From Streptomyces sp. R302 (GTDB lineage Bacteria > Actinomycetota > Actinomycetes > Streptomycetales > Streptomycetaceae): a DNA stretch of 64,000 nucleotides. A program made the position numbers and the translations under genes. The DNA lies in the NCBI RefSeq assembly GCF_012927245.1, contig NZ_JABBGE010000005.1, forward strand, positions 186,001 through 250,000, in the 5' to 3' direction. Below, piece by piece: positions 1-8,195 of this stretch (its first letter is position 1; the number at the start of each line of letters is the position of its first letter). Under the pieces are notes generated by a model. That model was given only the letters and a program-made list of their open reading frames with translations, did no database searches and was not told where the DNA came from.

Positions 1-1
1 C

Positions 2-1816
2 GACACGACGAGCGGCCGCGGCTGGACCGTCGACCTCGCCTTCCGCGACGGCGCCGCCGCCGACTGGGCCCGGCTCACCGGCGAGGCAGCCTGCGCACCG
101 GCCGGCGACCCGGCCCGGCGGGTCGCGATCGTCCTCGACGACCGCATCGTCTCCGCGCCCGCCGTCCAGACCGGCGTGACCTGCGGCGCCGGCATCGCCG
201 GCGGCTCCACCCAGATCACCGGCGGCTTCTCTGCCGAGGAGGCCCGCGACCTCGCCGCGCTCGTCGAGGGCGGCGCGCTGCCGCTGCCCGTCACCACCGT
301 CGAACAGAGCACCGTCGGACCGACGCTCGGCGCCGAGGCCATCCGCGCCAGCGCGCTCGCCGCCGTCATCGGCCTCGCCTGCACCGGCGTCTTCGTCATC
401 GCCGTCTACCGGCTCCTCGGCCTCCTCGCCACGCTCGCCCTGCTCCTCTACGGACTCCTCTCGTACGCGGCGGTCGTCGCCCTCGGCGCCACCCTCACGC
501 TCCCCGGCCTCGCCGGTTTCGTCCTCGCGGTCGGCATCGCCGTCGACGCCAACGTCCTCGTCTTCGAACGGGCCAGGGAGGAGTACGCGGCCCTCGGCCG
601 CACCACCGCCGTCCGCGACCCGCGCCGCCCGCTCGCCACCGCCTTCGCCAAGGCGTGGAGCGCCGTCGCCGACTCCAACGTCACCACGCTCCTCGCCGCC
701 GGCCTCCTCTTCGCCTTCGCCACCGGGCCGGTGAAGGGCTTCGGCGTGACCCTCGCCCTCGGCGTCGTCGCCTCCATGGTCACCGCCATGGTGATCACCC
801 GGCTGCTCGCCGACGTGGCCCTCGCCCTGCCCGCCGTACGCCGCAGGCCCGCGCTCACCGGCATGGCGAACCTCGGCCGGCTGCGGACCCGGCTGGCCCG
901 GCGGGCCCCGCGGCTGATGGTCCACCGCCGCCGCTGGTTCACCGTCAGCACGGTCCTCCTCCTCGCCGCCCTCGCCGGGATCGGCGTGCGCGGGGTGCAG
1001 CTGGGCGTCGAGTTCACCGGCGGCCGGGACGTCCAGTACGCGGCCACCCGCCCGGTCGACGCGGACGCGGCCCGTGCGGCCGTCGCCGCGGCGGGCTTCC
1101 CCGACGCCGTGGTCCAGGCCACCGGCGACGACGGCCGGGAGGTGACCGTACGGGTGGGGGAGACCGACGACTCCGCGCAGCGCCGCATCACCGACGCCCT
1201 CACGGAGACCGCGGGCCCCGTCACCGTCGAACGCGACGACCTGGTCGGTCCGAGCCTCGGCGGCGAGCTCCGCACCCACGCGCTCCTCGCGCTCGGCCTC
1301 GCGGTCGCCGCGCAGCTCGCCTACCTCTCCGTCCGCTTCCGCTGGACGTACGCGGCGGCGGCCGTCGCCGCGATGGCCCAGGACGTGCTGCTCGTCGTCG
1401 GCCTCTTCGCCTGGCTCGGCAAGCCGGTGGACAGCGTCTTCCTGGCGGCGCTGCTGACCGTCGTCGGCTACTCGGTCAACGACTCGGTCGTCGTCCTCGA
1501 CCGCCTCCGGGAACTCCGCCGCACCGGCACCCGCCTCCCGCTCGCGGACCTCGCCGACCGCGCGGTCGCCCAGACCCTCCCGCGCACGGTCAACACCGGC
1601 ATGGGCGCCCTCTTCGTCCTCGCCGCCCTCGCCGTCCTCGGCGGCGACACCCTCACGGACTTCTCCGTGGCCCTCCTGGCCGGCGTCCTCCTGGGCATGG
1701 CCTCGACCGTCTTCACCGCCCTCCCCCTGACCGTCACCCTGGAGACCCGTACCCCCAAGCCCCCCACCCGCCCGAAGACCCCCCGCCCGGCCGACCCCAC
1801 GGGCGCGGTCGTCTGA
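2..1816 (+). CDS. SecD-SecF fusion protein translocase subunit, 5' end outside window
   Basis: About 604 residues are visible; the frame is open from base 2, so the start lies upstream. Seen: the end of the SecD periplasmic region, a six-helix SecD membrane block with the conserved VDANVLVFERAREE segment, then a second SecF-like half with its own periplasmic stretch (about residues 330-420) and the matching NDSVVVLDRLREL segment. Family knowledge: SecD and SecF are RND-type proteins that use the proton gradient to pull secreted proteins across the membrane, and the Asp in each of these motifs is functionally important. Fused SecDF proteins occur in Bacillus and as extra paralogues in Streptomyces, which usually also has separate secD and secF genes, so this is probably the second copy. 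The C-terminal tail is Pro/Thr/Lys rich and likely cytoplasmic. A hairpin follows the stop. Confidence 0.88.
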   Translation, partial: DTTSGRGWTVDLAFRDGAAADWARLTGEAACAPAGDPARRVAIVLDDRIVSAPAVQTGVTCGAGIAGGSTQITGGFSAEEARDLAALVEGGALPLPVTTVEQSTVGPTLGAEAIRASALAAVIGLACTGVFVIAVYRLLGLLATLALLLYGLLSYAAVVALGATLTLPGLAGFVLAVGIAVDANVLVFERAREEYAALGRTTAVRDPRRPLATAFAKAWSAVADSNVTTLLAAGLLFAFATGPVKGFGVTLALGVVASMVTAMVITRLLADVALALPAVRRRPALTGMANLGRLRTRLARRAPRLMVHRRRWFTVSTVLLLAALAGIGVRGVQLGVEFTGGRDVQYAATRPVDADAARAAVAAAGFPDAVVQATGDDGREVTVRVGETDDSAQRRITDALTETAGPVTVERDDLVGPSLGGELRTHALLALGLAVAAQLAYLSVRFRWTYAAAAVAAMAQDVLLVVGLFAWLGKPVDSVFLAALLTVVGYSVNDSVVVLDRLRELRRTGTRLPLADLADRAVAQTLPRTVNTGMGALFVLAALAVLGGDTLTDFSVALLAGVLLGMASTVFTALPLTVTLETRTPKPPTRPKTPRPADPTGAVV

Positions 1817-1828
1817 GCCACCAGGAGC

Positions 1829-1864
1829 GGCGCGCGCCCGGCGCCACCCGGCCCGGCGCGCGCC
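1829..1864. terminator. Hairpin after the secDF-type gene
   Basis: A perfect 10-bp GGCGCGCGCC inverted repeat (1829-1838 and 1855-1864) with a 16-nt loop sits 12 bases after the stop codon. There is no T-run, which is usual for Streptomyces. Confidence 0.5.
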
Positions 1865-1990
1865 CCGACAGCCCTGACCGAGCTCGGGATCGTATCCGTT
1901 CGGCCGATGGGGCGGTTCGGGTGACCGTGGGGGTGCTGGGTCGTTGCACGCGTCAAACGATCACATGACGAAGACGCGGAGGTGGTTTCC

Positions 1991-2786
1991 GTGGGCGTTC
2001 AGCAGGCCGCGGCGGTGAAGACCCTGGTGCTCGACGAGCCGGAGGACGTACGGGAAGCGGCGGGTGCGGTCGCGGGCGGGGAGGCCGTGGCGTACGGGTT
2101 CGGGAACTTCTACGCGCTGAGCTTCCGTCCGGAGCGGGAGGTCGTGGAGCGGGTCAACCGGATGCAGGGGCGCCCGGCCGGGCGGACCGCGAGCGTGACG
2201 ACCGTGCCGGAGCGCCTGCCGGCCGCGTTCGACTGGACGCGGCTTCCGGACGGGGTGCCCTGGCAGCAGGCCAGGTCGCTGATGGACGAGTTGACCGGGC
2301 TCGGGCCCATCGGGCTGCGCGGCCCGGCGGCCGGCCGGGTCCCGGAGGCGCTCGTCGCCGCCGACGGGGGCCGGCCCACCGTCCAGGTCATCGCGCCCGG
2401 CACCCGCTGCCCCTCGCACGCCTTCCTCGGCGCCGCGCTCGCCCTCGCCGGCGGCGACTTCCTCGCCGTCGCCTCCGTCAACCGCTCCCGCCACCTCACC
2501 GGCCGCGACCACGAGCCGGCGCACTGGCGGGCCGACGGCCTCGTCGACGAGTTCGGCGACGAGGAGGGCGTCCGGATCCTGGCCCACGCCGACGAGGAGG
2601 CCGCCCGCCGCCGCCATCCCTTCCACCGGCCGACGTCCGTCAGCATCCTGGCCTTCCACCGCACCGCCGGTCACACCCGCTCCGGTCTGCCCGCGCTCGT
2701 CCTGGAACGGCAGGGCTCCCTCTCCGCCGACCACATCCGCGCGATCGCCGCCAACCACGGCTTCGGGCTCCGCCTCGCCCCGCGCG
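1991..2786 (+). CDS. YrdC/Sua5-family protein; no stop codon of its own
   Basis: The coding evidence runs from a GTG at 1991 (GGAGG eight bases upstream; another GTG at 1982) to about 2786, roughly 265 residues. The protein looks like the Sua5/YciO/YrdC family, whose best-known members make threonylcarbamoyl-AMP for tRNA modification: a KxR-like segment is replaced by RMQGRPAGR near residue 60, and PTVQVIAPGTRCPSHAFLG and FLAVASVNRSRHLTGRD lie in the ATP-binding core. It probably is not the housekeeping TsaC/Sua5. Odd point: the frame does not stop after the family-like part but stays open to 5224, antisense to the SpoIIE-type gene, so the last few codons and the stop seem lost. Product identity is moderately sure; the 3' end is not. 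Confidence 0.6.
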
Positions 2787-4780
2787 CCGTCGTGCCGCAC
2801 GCCCCACGCGTCCGCCAGCATCGCGCAGATGTGGAGGCCCCGGCCGCCCTCGTCGCCGGCCTTCGCGTGCCGCAGGTGCGGGGCGGTGGCCGCGCCGTCG
2901 CGGACCTCCACGGTGAGGGTGGACCCGCCCCGCAGCAGCCGGAGGGCGTACGGCGGAGCGCCGTGCCGCACCGCGTTGGTGACCAGCTCGCTGACGATCA
3001 GTTCGACGGTGAGCGGCTCCACCCCGAGGCCCCACTCCCGCACCCGCTCCTCGGCCGCGTGCCGGGTCGGCGCCACCGCCGACAGCTCGCCCGGCACCTC
3101 CCACTCGGCGACGTCCGTGGCGGGCAGCCGCAGGGTGCGGGCGACGAGGAGGACCCGCTCGGGCGCGAGGAGCGCCGCCAGTTCGTCCGCCATCGCGTGC
3201 GTGCCCCGGTCGGGGGCGGCCAGCGCCTCCGCCACCCGTGCCCGCGACGGGCCGCCGTCCGCGCGGGCCGAGGAGGCGAGGCACAGGGTGGTGCCCTCCG
3301 GGAGGAAGTGGGAGGAGCAGGCGAACGGCGGGCCGTCGTCGCCGAGGAGCGGCCCCTCGTCCACCAGGTCCGCGTCGAGGGAGCCGTCCGGCCGGACGGC
3401 GACGCACAGCGACGTCCCGGCCCTGGCGAGGTCGAGCCGGCCCGTCACGGGATCGTGCACGGCGACCGTGCAGCTCGCGGCCGGCTCGTCCCCTCCCTGC
3501 CCCTTCCCGTGCGCGGGCCCCTGCTCCCGGGCGAGCCGCCGCGTCACCGCGTGGAGCCGGGCCAGCAGTTCGTGCGGGGCGAGGTCGAGCGTCGCCAGGC
3601 TGTACACGGCGGTCCGCAGCCGGCCCATCGTCGCCACCGAACTCAGTCCCGGCCGCTCCACCTGACCGACCACCAGCGCTACCCGCGCGCCCGGCAGCGC
3701 GATGACGTCGAACCAGGAGCCCCCGCCCGTGCCTCCGGGCCGGTGCCGCTGCGCGAGCTCCACGGCGTGCCGGGTCTCGCCGTCGGGCCGCAGCGGCCAG
3801 GACTGCAGGGCCGTCATGACGGTGTGCTCGCGGGTGAAGCGGAGCGCGTTCTCCAGACAGGTCGCCGTGTGCGCGGTGATCCCCTCGACGACGGCGAGAT
3901 CGTCCTCGGTGTACGGGTCGGCCCCCGGCGGCCGCCGGAAGGCGACGGCGCCGAGCAGCTGCCCGCGCACCGACAGCGGTGCCACGATCCGCACCTCACC
4001 GTCCCACCGCCACAGTTCGGGACCGTCCGGCAGCCGCTCGCCGAACAGCCCGGGCAGCAGCACCGCCCCCGGCTCCGGAAGCGGCTGACCGGCGTCCCCC
4101 TGCCCGGAGCCGCCCACCGCGGTGCACCGCAGCAGCGGCGTCTCGCCCGCGCGCCGCAGCTCCGGCGGCTTCCCGCGCAGCACCGCGTCCGTCAGCGCGA
4201 CGACGACCGAGCCCGCGAAGCCGGGCGCGGTCACCTCGACGAGCTCGCGGGCGGTCCGCTCCACGTCGAGCGTCCGCCCGATCCGCTCCCGGGCCTGGTA
4301 GAGCAGGGCGAGCCGCTGCTCGGCCAGGATCCGGTCGGTGACGTCCGTGACGGTGGCGACGAGCCCGATCGCGGGCCGCTCCGCGCCGTCCGGCCCCGGC
4401 GCGTGCAGCGGGTAGACGGACACCGAGTAGACGTGCTCCCGGTCCGCGTCCCGCGCCGTCCGGCCCCGGACCAGGACGTCCCGGGCCGGCGGCCCGCCGT
4501 CGAGGACCTCGCGGAGCACGTCCTCCCGCACCTCGACGCCGAAGCGCCGGTACGCCTCCACCGCCGGCCGCCCGAGCACGTCCTCCTCCGCGACGCCCCG
4601 CATCGCGAGCGCCGCGCCGGTGACCCGGACCAGCCGCAGCTCCCGGTCGAGCACGTGCACGCCGACCGAGGACTGCGAGAACACGGCGTCGAGGACGGCG
4701 TGGTCGAGCACGGACACCGCCACACCGCCCAGCGCGGCCGCCCCCTCCGGGCCGGGAGGGGGCGGGACGTCCTCGGACAT
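2781..4780 (-). CDS. PAS-GAF-SpoIIE-like protein with HATPase domain, degenerate phosphatase core, no own stop
   Basis: Starts at ATG 4780 with AGGTG just upstream (ATG 4804 is also in frame). Order seen: PAS domain (about residues 30-140), GAF domain (150-320), SpoIIE/PP2C-like domain (335-540), HATPase domain (570-660) with VSELVTNAVRHG (N box) and GGRGLHICAML (G box). Family role: anti-sigma/anti-anti-sigma partner-switching control. The PP2C metal sites are altered: the usual GGDW(F/Y)D is GGSWFD near residue 353 and VGDV is VGQV near 371, so phosphatase activity is doubtful while the kinase-like domain looks intact. The normal short C-terminus is missing: the frame continues with no stop to 1961, antisense to the YrdC-like gene. 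Intact partner-switch proteins of this type usually end some ten residues after GVRHDGARG. Confidence 0.75.
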
Positions 4781-4941
4781 GCTGCACCTGCCTGCGGTCG
4801 ACACCCGGTCCAGGCCCAGTCTCGCCGCTCGGGGCGCCCTCCGCCTGTCACGACTCCTGCCCGTCTCCCGTCCGTCTCCGCCCGTCTTCCGTCGGTCGTG
4901 ACTTCCGCCGAGGCGCGGCGGGAGTCACCGCCGGGCGGGCG

Positions 4942-6591
4942 TCACCGGGGGAGCAGGAGCAGTGCGTTGCCGAGGGAGCGCTGGCCCGCGGTGTCCGAGG
5001 GCCGGTTGACGACCCCGGCGGCGGTCGCGAGGACGCTCGACCCGCCGCCGTCGAGGTTGAGGGCCTCGCGGGCGCCCAGGGAGCGCATCAGGCGGGCGGC
5101 GCCGTCGATGCTCAGGCCCTCGCTGACACCGGGGTTGCGCCCGTCGGCGACGACGAGGAGCAGCCGCCCCTCGCCGTCCCTGCCGATCATGGACCGGGGG
5201 TTGGCGCGTACCGTCCATTCGTAGGTGAAGGACTGGTCGGGGCCCTCGCGGACGATGCCGTCGCCCACCGCGTTGACCGCCACCCGGCCCGCGCGGACCA
5301 GGGACGGGCCCACCTGGAGGATCGTCGTGTCGGGCCCGAGCGCGACCGCCCGGCCCTGGCCGTCCCCTATCCGCTCGTCGAAGGAGAGGACGGCGCCGGC
5401 CCGGACGGTGCGCAGCAGCCAGGCGGCGCTGTCGCCGGTGGCCTGGAGCGTCGAGCCGCCGGCCGGGACGGCCGCGCCGCGCGAGGTGTGCACGGCGGTC
5501 ACCCGGCCCCGGGCGTCGAGGACGGCCTCAGCTCCGGCGCCGGCCGGGGGAGCGCCCCACTCGGGGGTGAAGCGGACGAGTTCACTGGCGTCGGTGCACT
5601 TGAAGTCGTGCTGGGGGCGTTCGGTGGGCTGGTCGCCGCCGACCCCGCCGCAGTTCCAGACCTCGCCGGGGAGCCGGTTGATCCCGTCGACCTCGGCCGT
5701 CTCGCCGCCGGCGGTCACCGTCACCCGGGTCGTGAAGGTGTCGACGGCGAGGGAGCGCCCGCCCCGGTCGAGGCGGACGCCGGCCCGTCCCCGGGTGGCG
5801 GAGCCGAGGATCCGGCCGTCCCGCACGTACATTCCGCCGGGCGCGCTGTTGTAGAACCACTGGCCGTTGATCCCCGCGACGGCGCCCGAGGCGCCGATCA
5901 GGTCCGTCAGCTTCTCGGTGCCCTTGAGCGCGGGGCCGTGGTCGGCGGCGAGACGGCCGCCGAAGACGTCGAGGTCGACCCGGAGGACGTGCACCCGCTG
6001 GGGCGCGTCCTCGTCGCCGCCGTCCTGGGCCGTGTAGCGGGTGCGGGCGGTGAAGCCGGCGGTCTTGAGCCGGGCGACGAGCGCGGTCGCCGCGGCCTCG
6101 TCCGCGTACCGCCGGGTCCGCACCGTCCAGCCGAGCACCCCCGCGGGCCGGTCCGCGTACGCCGGCGTGGTCACCCGCTCGACGCGCGGCCTGAAGCCGG
6201 CCGCGCCCAGGGCCTTCGCGACCCGCAGCGCGGTGTCGTGGGGCCCGAGCGCCAGCGGCGCGCCGGTGAGGGGGCCGTCGGGCTGCCGGGGGAGGTTCAC
6301 CTGGACGGTCCAGTAGTCGTCCGCGTCCCGCGTCCCGTACGTGAGGGAGGTGAGCGTCACGCCCGGCGCCGGGGTGCTCGTGACGCGGGTGGCCGAGTGG
6401 ACGGGGTGGCGCGTGGCGACGGCGGGTCGGGCGGCGGCGGGTCCGGCGGCTGCCGGTGCGGCGGGGGCGGGCGCGGAGGCCGCGCGGGGGGCGACCGCGG
6501 GGCCGTCGGGCCGGGCCTGTGTGAGGGGCACAGACGACCCGGTCGACAGGACCGCGGCGGCCACCAGGATGAGGAGGGGCCTGCGCTGCAT
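4942..6591 (-). CDS. Secreted phosphodiester glycosidase (NAGPA domain) with SPOR-like repeat region
   Basis: 549 residues from ATG 6591. Seen: an N-terminal signal peptide (hydrophobic LLILVAAAVLS, then an Ala/Pro linker to about residue 60), a middle region with two SPOR-like segments (about 90-200: DDYWTVQVNL, ALRVAKALGAAGF, ALVARLKTAGF), and a C-terminal NAGPA domain (about 205-549) with AGINGQWFYN, GMYVRDGRI, and the LNLDGGGSS signature near the end. Family knowledge: this domain was named from the enzyme that uncovers mannose-6-phosphate in lysosomal sorting; bacterial members are exported and act on phosphodiester-linked sugars of the cell surface. The SPOR-like region suggests peptidoglycan contact. 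Monocistronic, convergent with nothing; 137 bp separate it from the SpoIIE-type gene start. Confidence 0.85.
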   Translation of the reverse strand: MQRRPLLILVAAAVLSTGSSVPLTQARPDGPAVAPRAASAPAPAAPAAAGPAAARPAVATRHPVHSATRVTSTPAPGVTLTSLTYGTRDADDYWTVQVNLPRQPDGPLTGAPLALGPHDTALRVAKALGAAGFRPRVERVTTPAYADRPAGVLGWTVRTRRYADEAAATALVARLKTAGFTARTRYTAQDGGDEDAPQRVHVLRVDLDVFGGRLAADHGPALKGTEKLTDLIGASGAVAGINGQWFYNSAPGGMYVRDGRILGSATRGRAGVRLDRGGRSLAVDTFTTRVTVTAGGETAEVDGINRLPGEVWNCGGVGGDQPTERPQHDFKCTDASELVRFTPEWGAPPAGAGAEAVLDARGRVTAVHTSRGAAVPAGGSTLQATGDSAAWLLRTVRAGAVLSFDERIGDGQGRAVALGPDTTILQVGPSLVRAGRVAVNAVGDGIVREGPDQSFTYEWTVRANPRSMIGRDGEGRLLLVVADGRNPGVSEGLSIDGAARLMRSLGAREALNLDGGGSSVLATAAGVVNRPSDTAGQRSLGNALLLLPR

Positions 6592-6708
6592 GGGAGTCCT
6601 TCCCGAGTGGGAACTGCCTGGATATCGAGGGAACAAGCCGTCAGTTACCGGACGGTGACGCGCAGTTCGACTCCCGTGGCAGAGCGGTGGAAGGTTGGGT
6701 TCCCCTCT

Positions 6709-6816
6709 CCTGGGCGCAACTCGTCCCCTGGGATCGGCTGCTTCCCTGGGATCGGCGCGTCTCCCGGGTCCGAGTCGTCTCCTGGGTCCGGCTTGTTCCC
6801 CGGGTCCGGCTCGCGG
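6709..6816. repeat. Six imperfect 18-bp tandem repeats
   Basis: Six head-to-tail copies of about 18 bp with consensus CCTGGGATCGGCTCGTTC (6709, 6727, 6745, 6763, 6781, 6799), each starting CC(T/C)GGG. They fill the middle of the 336-bp gap between the divergent phosphodiester glycosidase and HD-domain genes. No ORF across them looks real. Confidence 0.8.
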
Positions 6817-6927
6817 CGCGCGGTGGACAGACCCCGGCGGCACCGGCCCCGAAGGGCGCGGCGCCCGGCCGTCACGCCCGCGCCGTACCCCGGCGGGGGC
6901 GGAGACCCACCCGGCTATCCTTCCGGT

Positions 6928-7524
6928 GTGGAGATCCCCTCATATGACGAAATCCGGGCGCTGCACCGGAAGCACGCCCCCAGCGACGCCGCCTTCGAAC
7001 TCGTCTTCACCCACTGCGAGATCGTCGCCGCCGTCGCCGAGCAGCTCCTCTCCCGACACGGCCGGGGCGTCGACGCGGACCTCGTCCGCGCCGGCTGCCT
7101 GCTCCACGACATCGGCGTCTACCGCCTGTACGACTCCGCGGGGCGCGTCGACGGCGCCTCCTACGTGACCCACGGCGTCCTCGGCCACCGGCTGCTCGCG
7201 GAGGAGGGCCTCCCCGAGACCCTCTGCCGCTTCTGCTCCTGCCACACCGGCGTCGGCCTCACCCAGGAGGACGTCCTCGCGCAGGGCCTGCCCATCCCGC
7301 CCGCCGACTACGTGCCCGTCACGCCGGAGGAGCGGATGGTCATGTACGCCGACAAGTTCCACAGCAAGAGCACCCCGCCCCGCTTCGTCTCCCCCGACAC
7401 CTTCGAGACGAGGATCGCCCGCTTCGGACCGGAGAAGGTCACCGTCTTCCAGTCCCTGCGCCGTCTGTACGGGGACCCCGAGCTCGACGCCCTGGCCGCC
7501 GCGCACGGACACGCCGTGACCTGA
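6928..7524 (+). CDS. HD-domain protein (putative phosphohydrolase)
   Basis: 198 residues from GTG 6928 (VEIPSYDEIRALHRKH); the open frame extends far upstream but that part has no protein-like character. Seen: HD-domain metal motif with H (FTHCEIVAAVAEQL), HDIGVY (residues about 65-70), and later H residues in THGVLGHRLL and SCHTGVGL; the YADKFHSK segment near residue 145 is typical of the small bacterial HD family annotated as phosphohydrolases. Likely cytoplasmic, hydrolysing a phosphate ester or nucleotide; substrate unknown. Single gene, transcribed away from the glycosidase gene, with the 18-bp repeats in its upstream region. Confidence 0.85.
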   Translation: MEIPSYDEIRALHRKHAPSDAAFELVFTHCEIVAAVAEQLLSRHGRGVDADLVRAGCLLHDIGVYRLYDSAGRVDGASYVTHGVLGHRLLAEEGLPETLCRFCSCHTGVGLTQEDVLAQGLPIPPADYVPVTPEERMVMYADKFHSKSTPPRFVSPDTFETRIARFGPEKVTVFQSLRRLYGDPELDALAAAHGHAVT

Positions 7525-7701
7525 GCCTGCCCCGCTGGGGTTCGACATCGACGTCCTTCCGGGTGGGGCGGCCGGAGAGAGCTCCGGTGGTTCGTCCCGG
7601 GGGACGGACTGACGGCCCGTCGGGTTCCCCGGAGCCCGTGGGAACATCCGTACGGAGCCGGCCGGCGGGCCGTTGTCAGTGGCGGCTGTCACCCTGGGGC
7701 C

Positions 7702-8031
7702 ATGGACAGGCAGAGCGGGAGTCCCGGCGGCGGGGGGAAGGGCGGCGGCATGGGCGGGGACCGTGACGAGGAACTGCTGAGGGGTCGGGTCTACGGCCAG
7801 GACCACGACGACCCGCGCCCGGGACCGCGCCCCGGGCGGGCCTACGCGGAGCTGGTCGGCGGCCCGCTCGACGGGCTGCTGCTCGACGTCACCGACTGGA
7901 CCGGCGAGGAGATACGCGCGGGCGCCGTCCTGGAGACGGAGCTGAGCCGCTACGGCGCCGAGGGCAAGGCCGTGTACGGACCCCGGGCCGGCGATCCGGC
8001 GCGCTTCGACTGGACCGGCGACACCCGCTGA
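7702..8031 (+). CDS. Small conserved hypothetical protein
   Basis: 109 residues from ATG 7702 (an in-frame ATG at 7750, MGGDRDEELLRG, is another possible start). The N-terminus is Gly-rich; the C-terminal two thirds (AYAELVGGPLDGLLLDVTDWTGEEIRAGAVLETELSRY in part, ending FDWTGDTR) looks folded and resembles a short beta-rich protein common in Streptomyces. No membrane segment or signal peptide. I do not recognise a function. It lies 177 bp downstream of the HD gene and ends before a hairpin and the helR regulatory region, so it is probably transcribed alone. Confidence 0.65.
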   Translation: MDRQSGSPGGGGKGGGMGGDRDEELLRGRVYGQDHDDPRPGPRPGRAYAELVGGPLDGLLLDVTDWTGEEIRAGAVLETELSRYGAEGKAVYGPRAGDPARFDWTGDTR

Positions 8032-8074
8032 CGGACCCGGGCGCACGGACGGACCGGTGCCCGGACATGCGAAA

Positions 8075-8093
8075 GGCGGGAGCTCCTCCCGCC
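8075..8093. terminator. Short hairpin before the helR control region
   Basis: GGCGGGAG (8075-8082), 3-nt loop, CTCCCGCC (8086-8093): a perfect 8-bp stem 43 bases after the preceding stop. Probably terminates the small upstream gene. Confidence 0.45.
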
Positions 8094-8113
8094 ATGTTCA
8101 AGATATAGCGCAC

Positions 8114-8138
8114 GGGGGGCCTTGCGGCAAGGCCCCCC
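8114..8138. promoter_or_regulatory. Rifamycin-associated element (RAE)-like inverted repeat
   Basis: A perfect 11-bp inverted repeat around a 3-nt centre, with core CCTTGCGGCAAGG flanked by G and C runs. From memory this matches the RAE, a 19-bp motif centred on CTTGCGGCAAG found upstream of rifamycin-resistance and helR genes in actinobacteria. A TATAGC box lies just 5' (8103-8108). It is 58 bp upstream of the helR start, the expected place for rifamycin-induced control. Confidence 0.82.
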
Positions 8139-8195
8139 GGATGCCGCACAATCGCAGACCTCACCCCTTTCACCTGCTGAAACGAGATTGCGCGC

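Noticed and set aside
1982..5224. 1,080-residue plus-strand protein as one real gene
   Set aside because: Only the first 265 residues resemble a protein family; the remainder is antisense to the SpoIIE-type gene.
8114..8138. Inverted repeat as a simple terminator
   Set aside because: It lies after a hairpin that already suits termination, has no T-run, and its core matches the RAE motif upstream of HelR.
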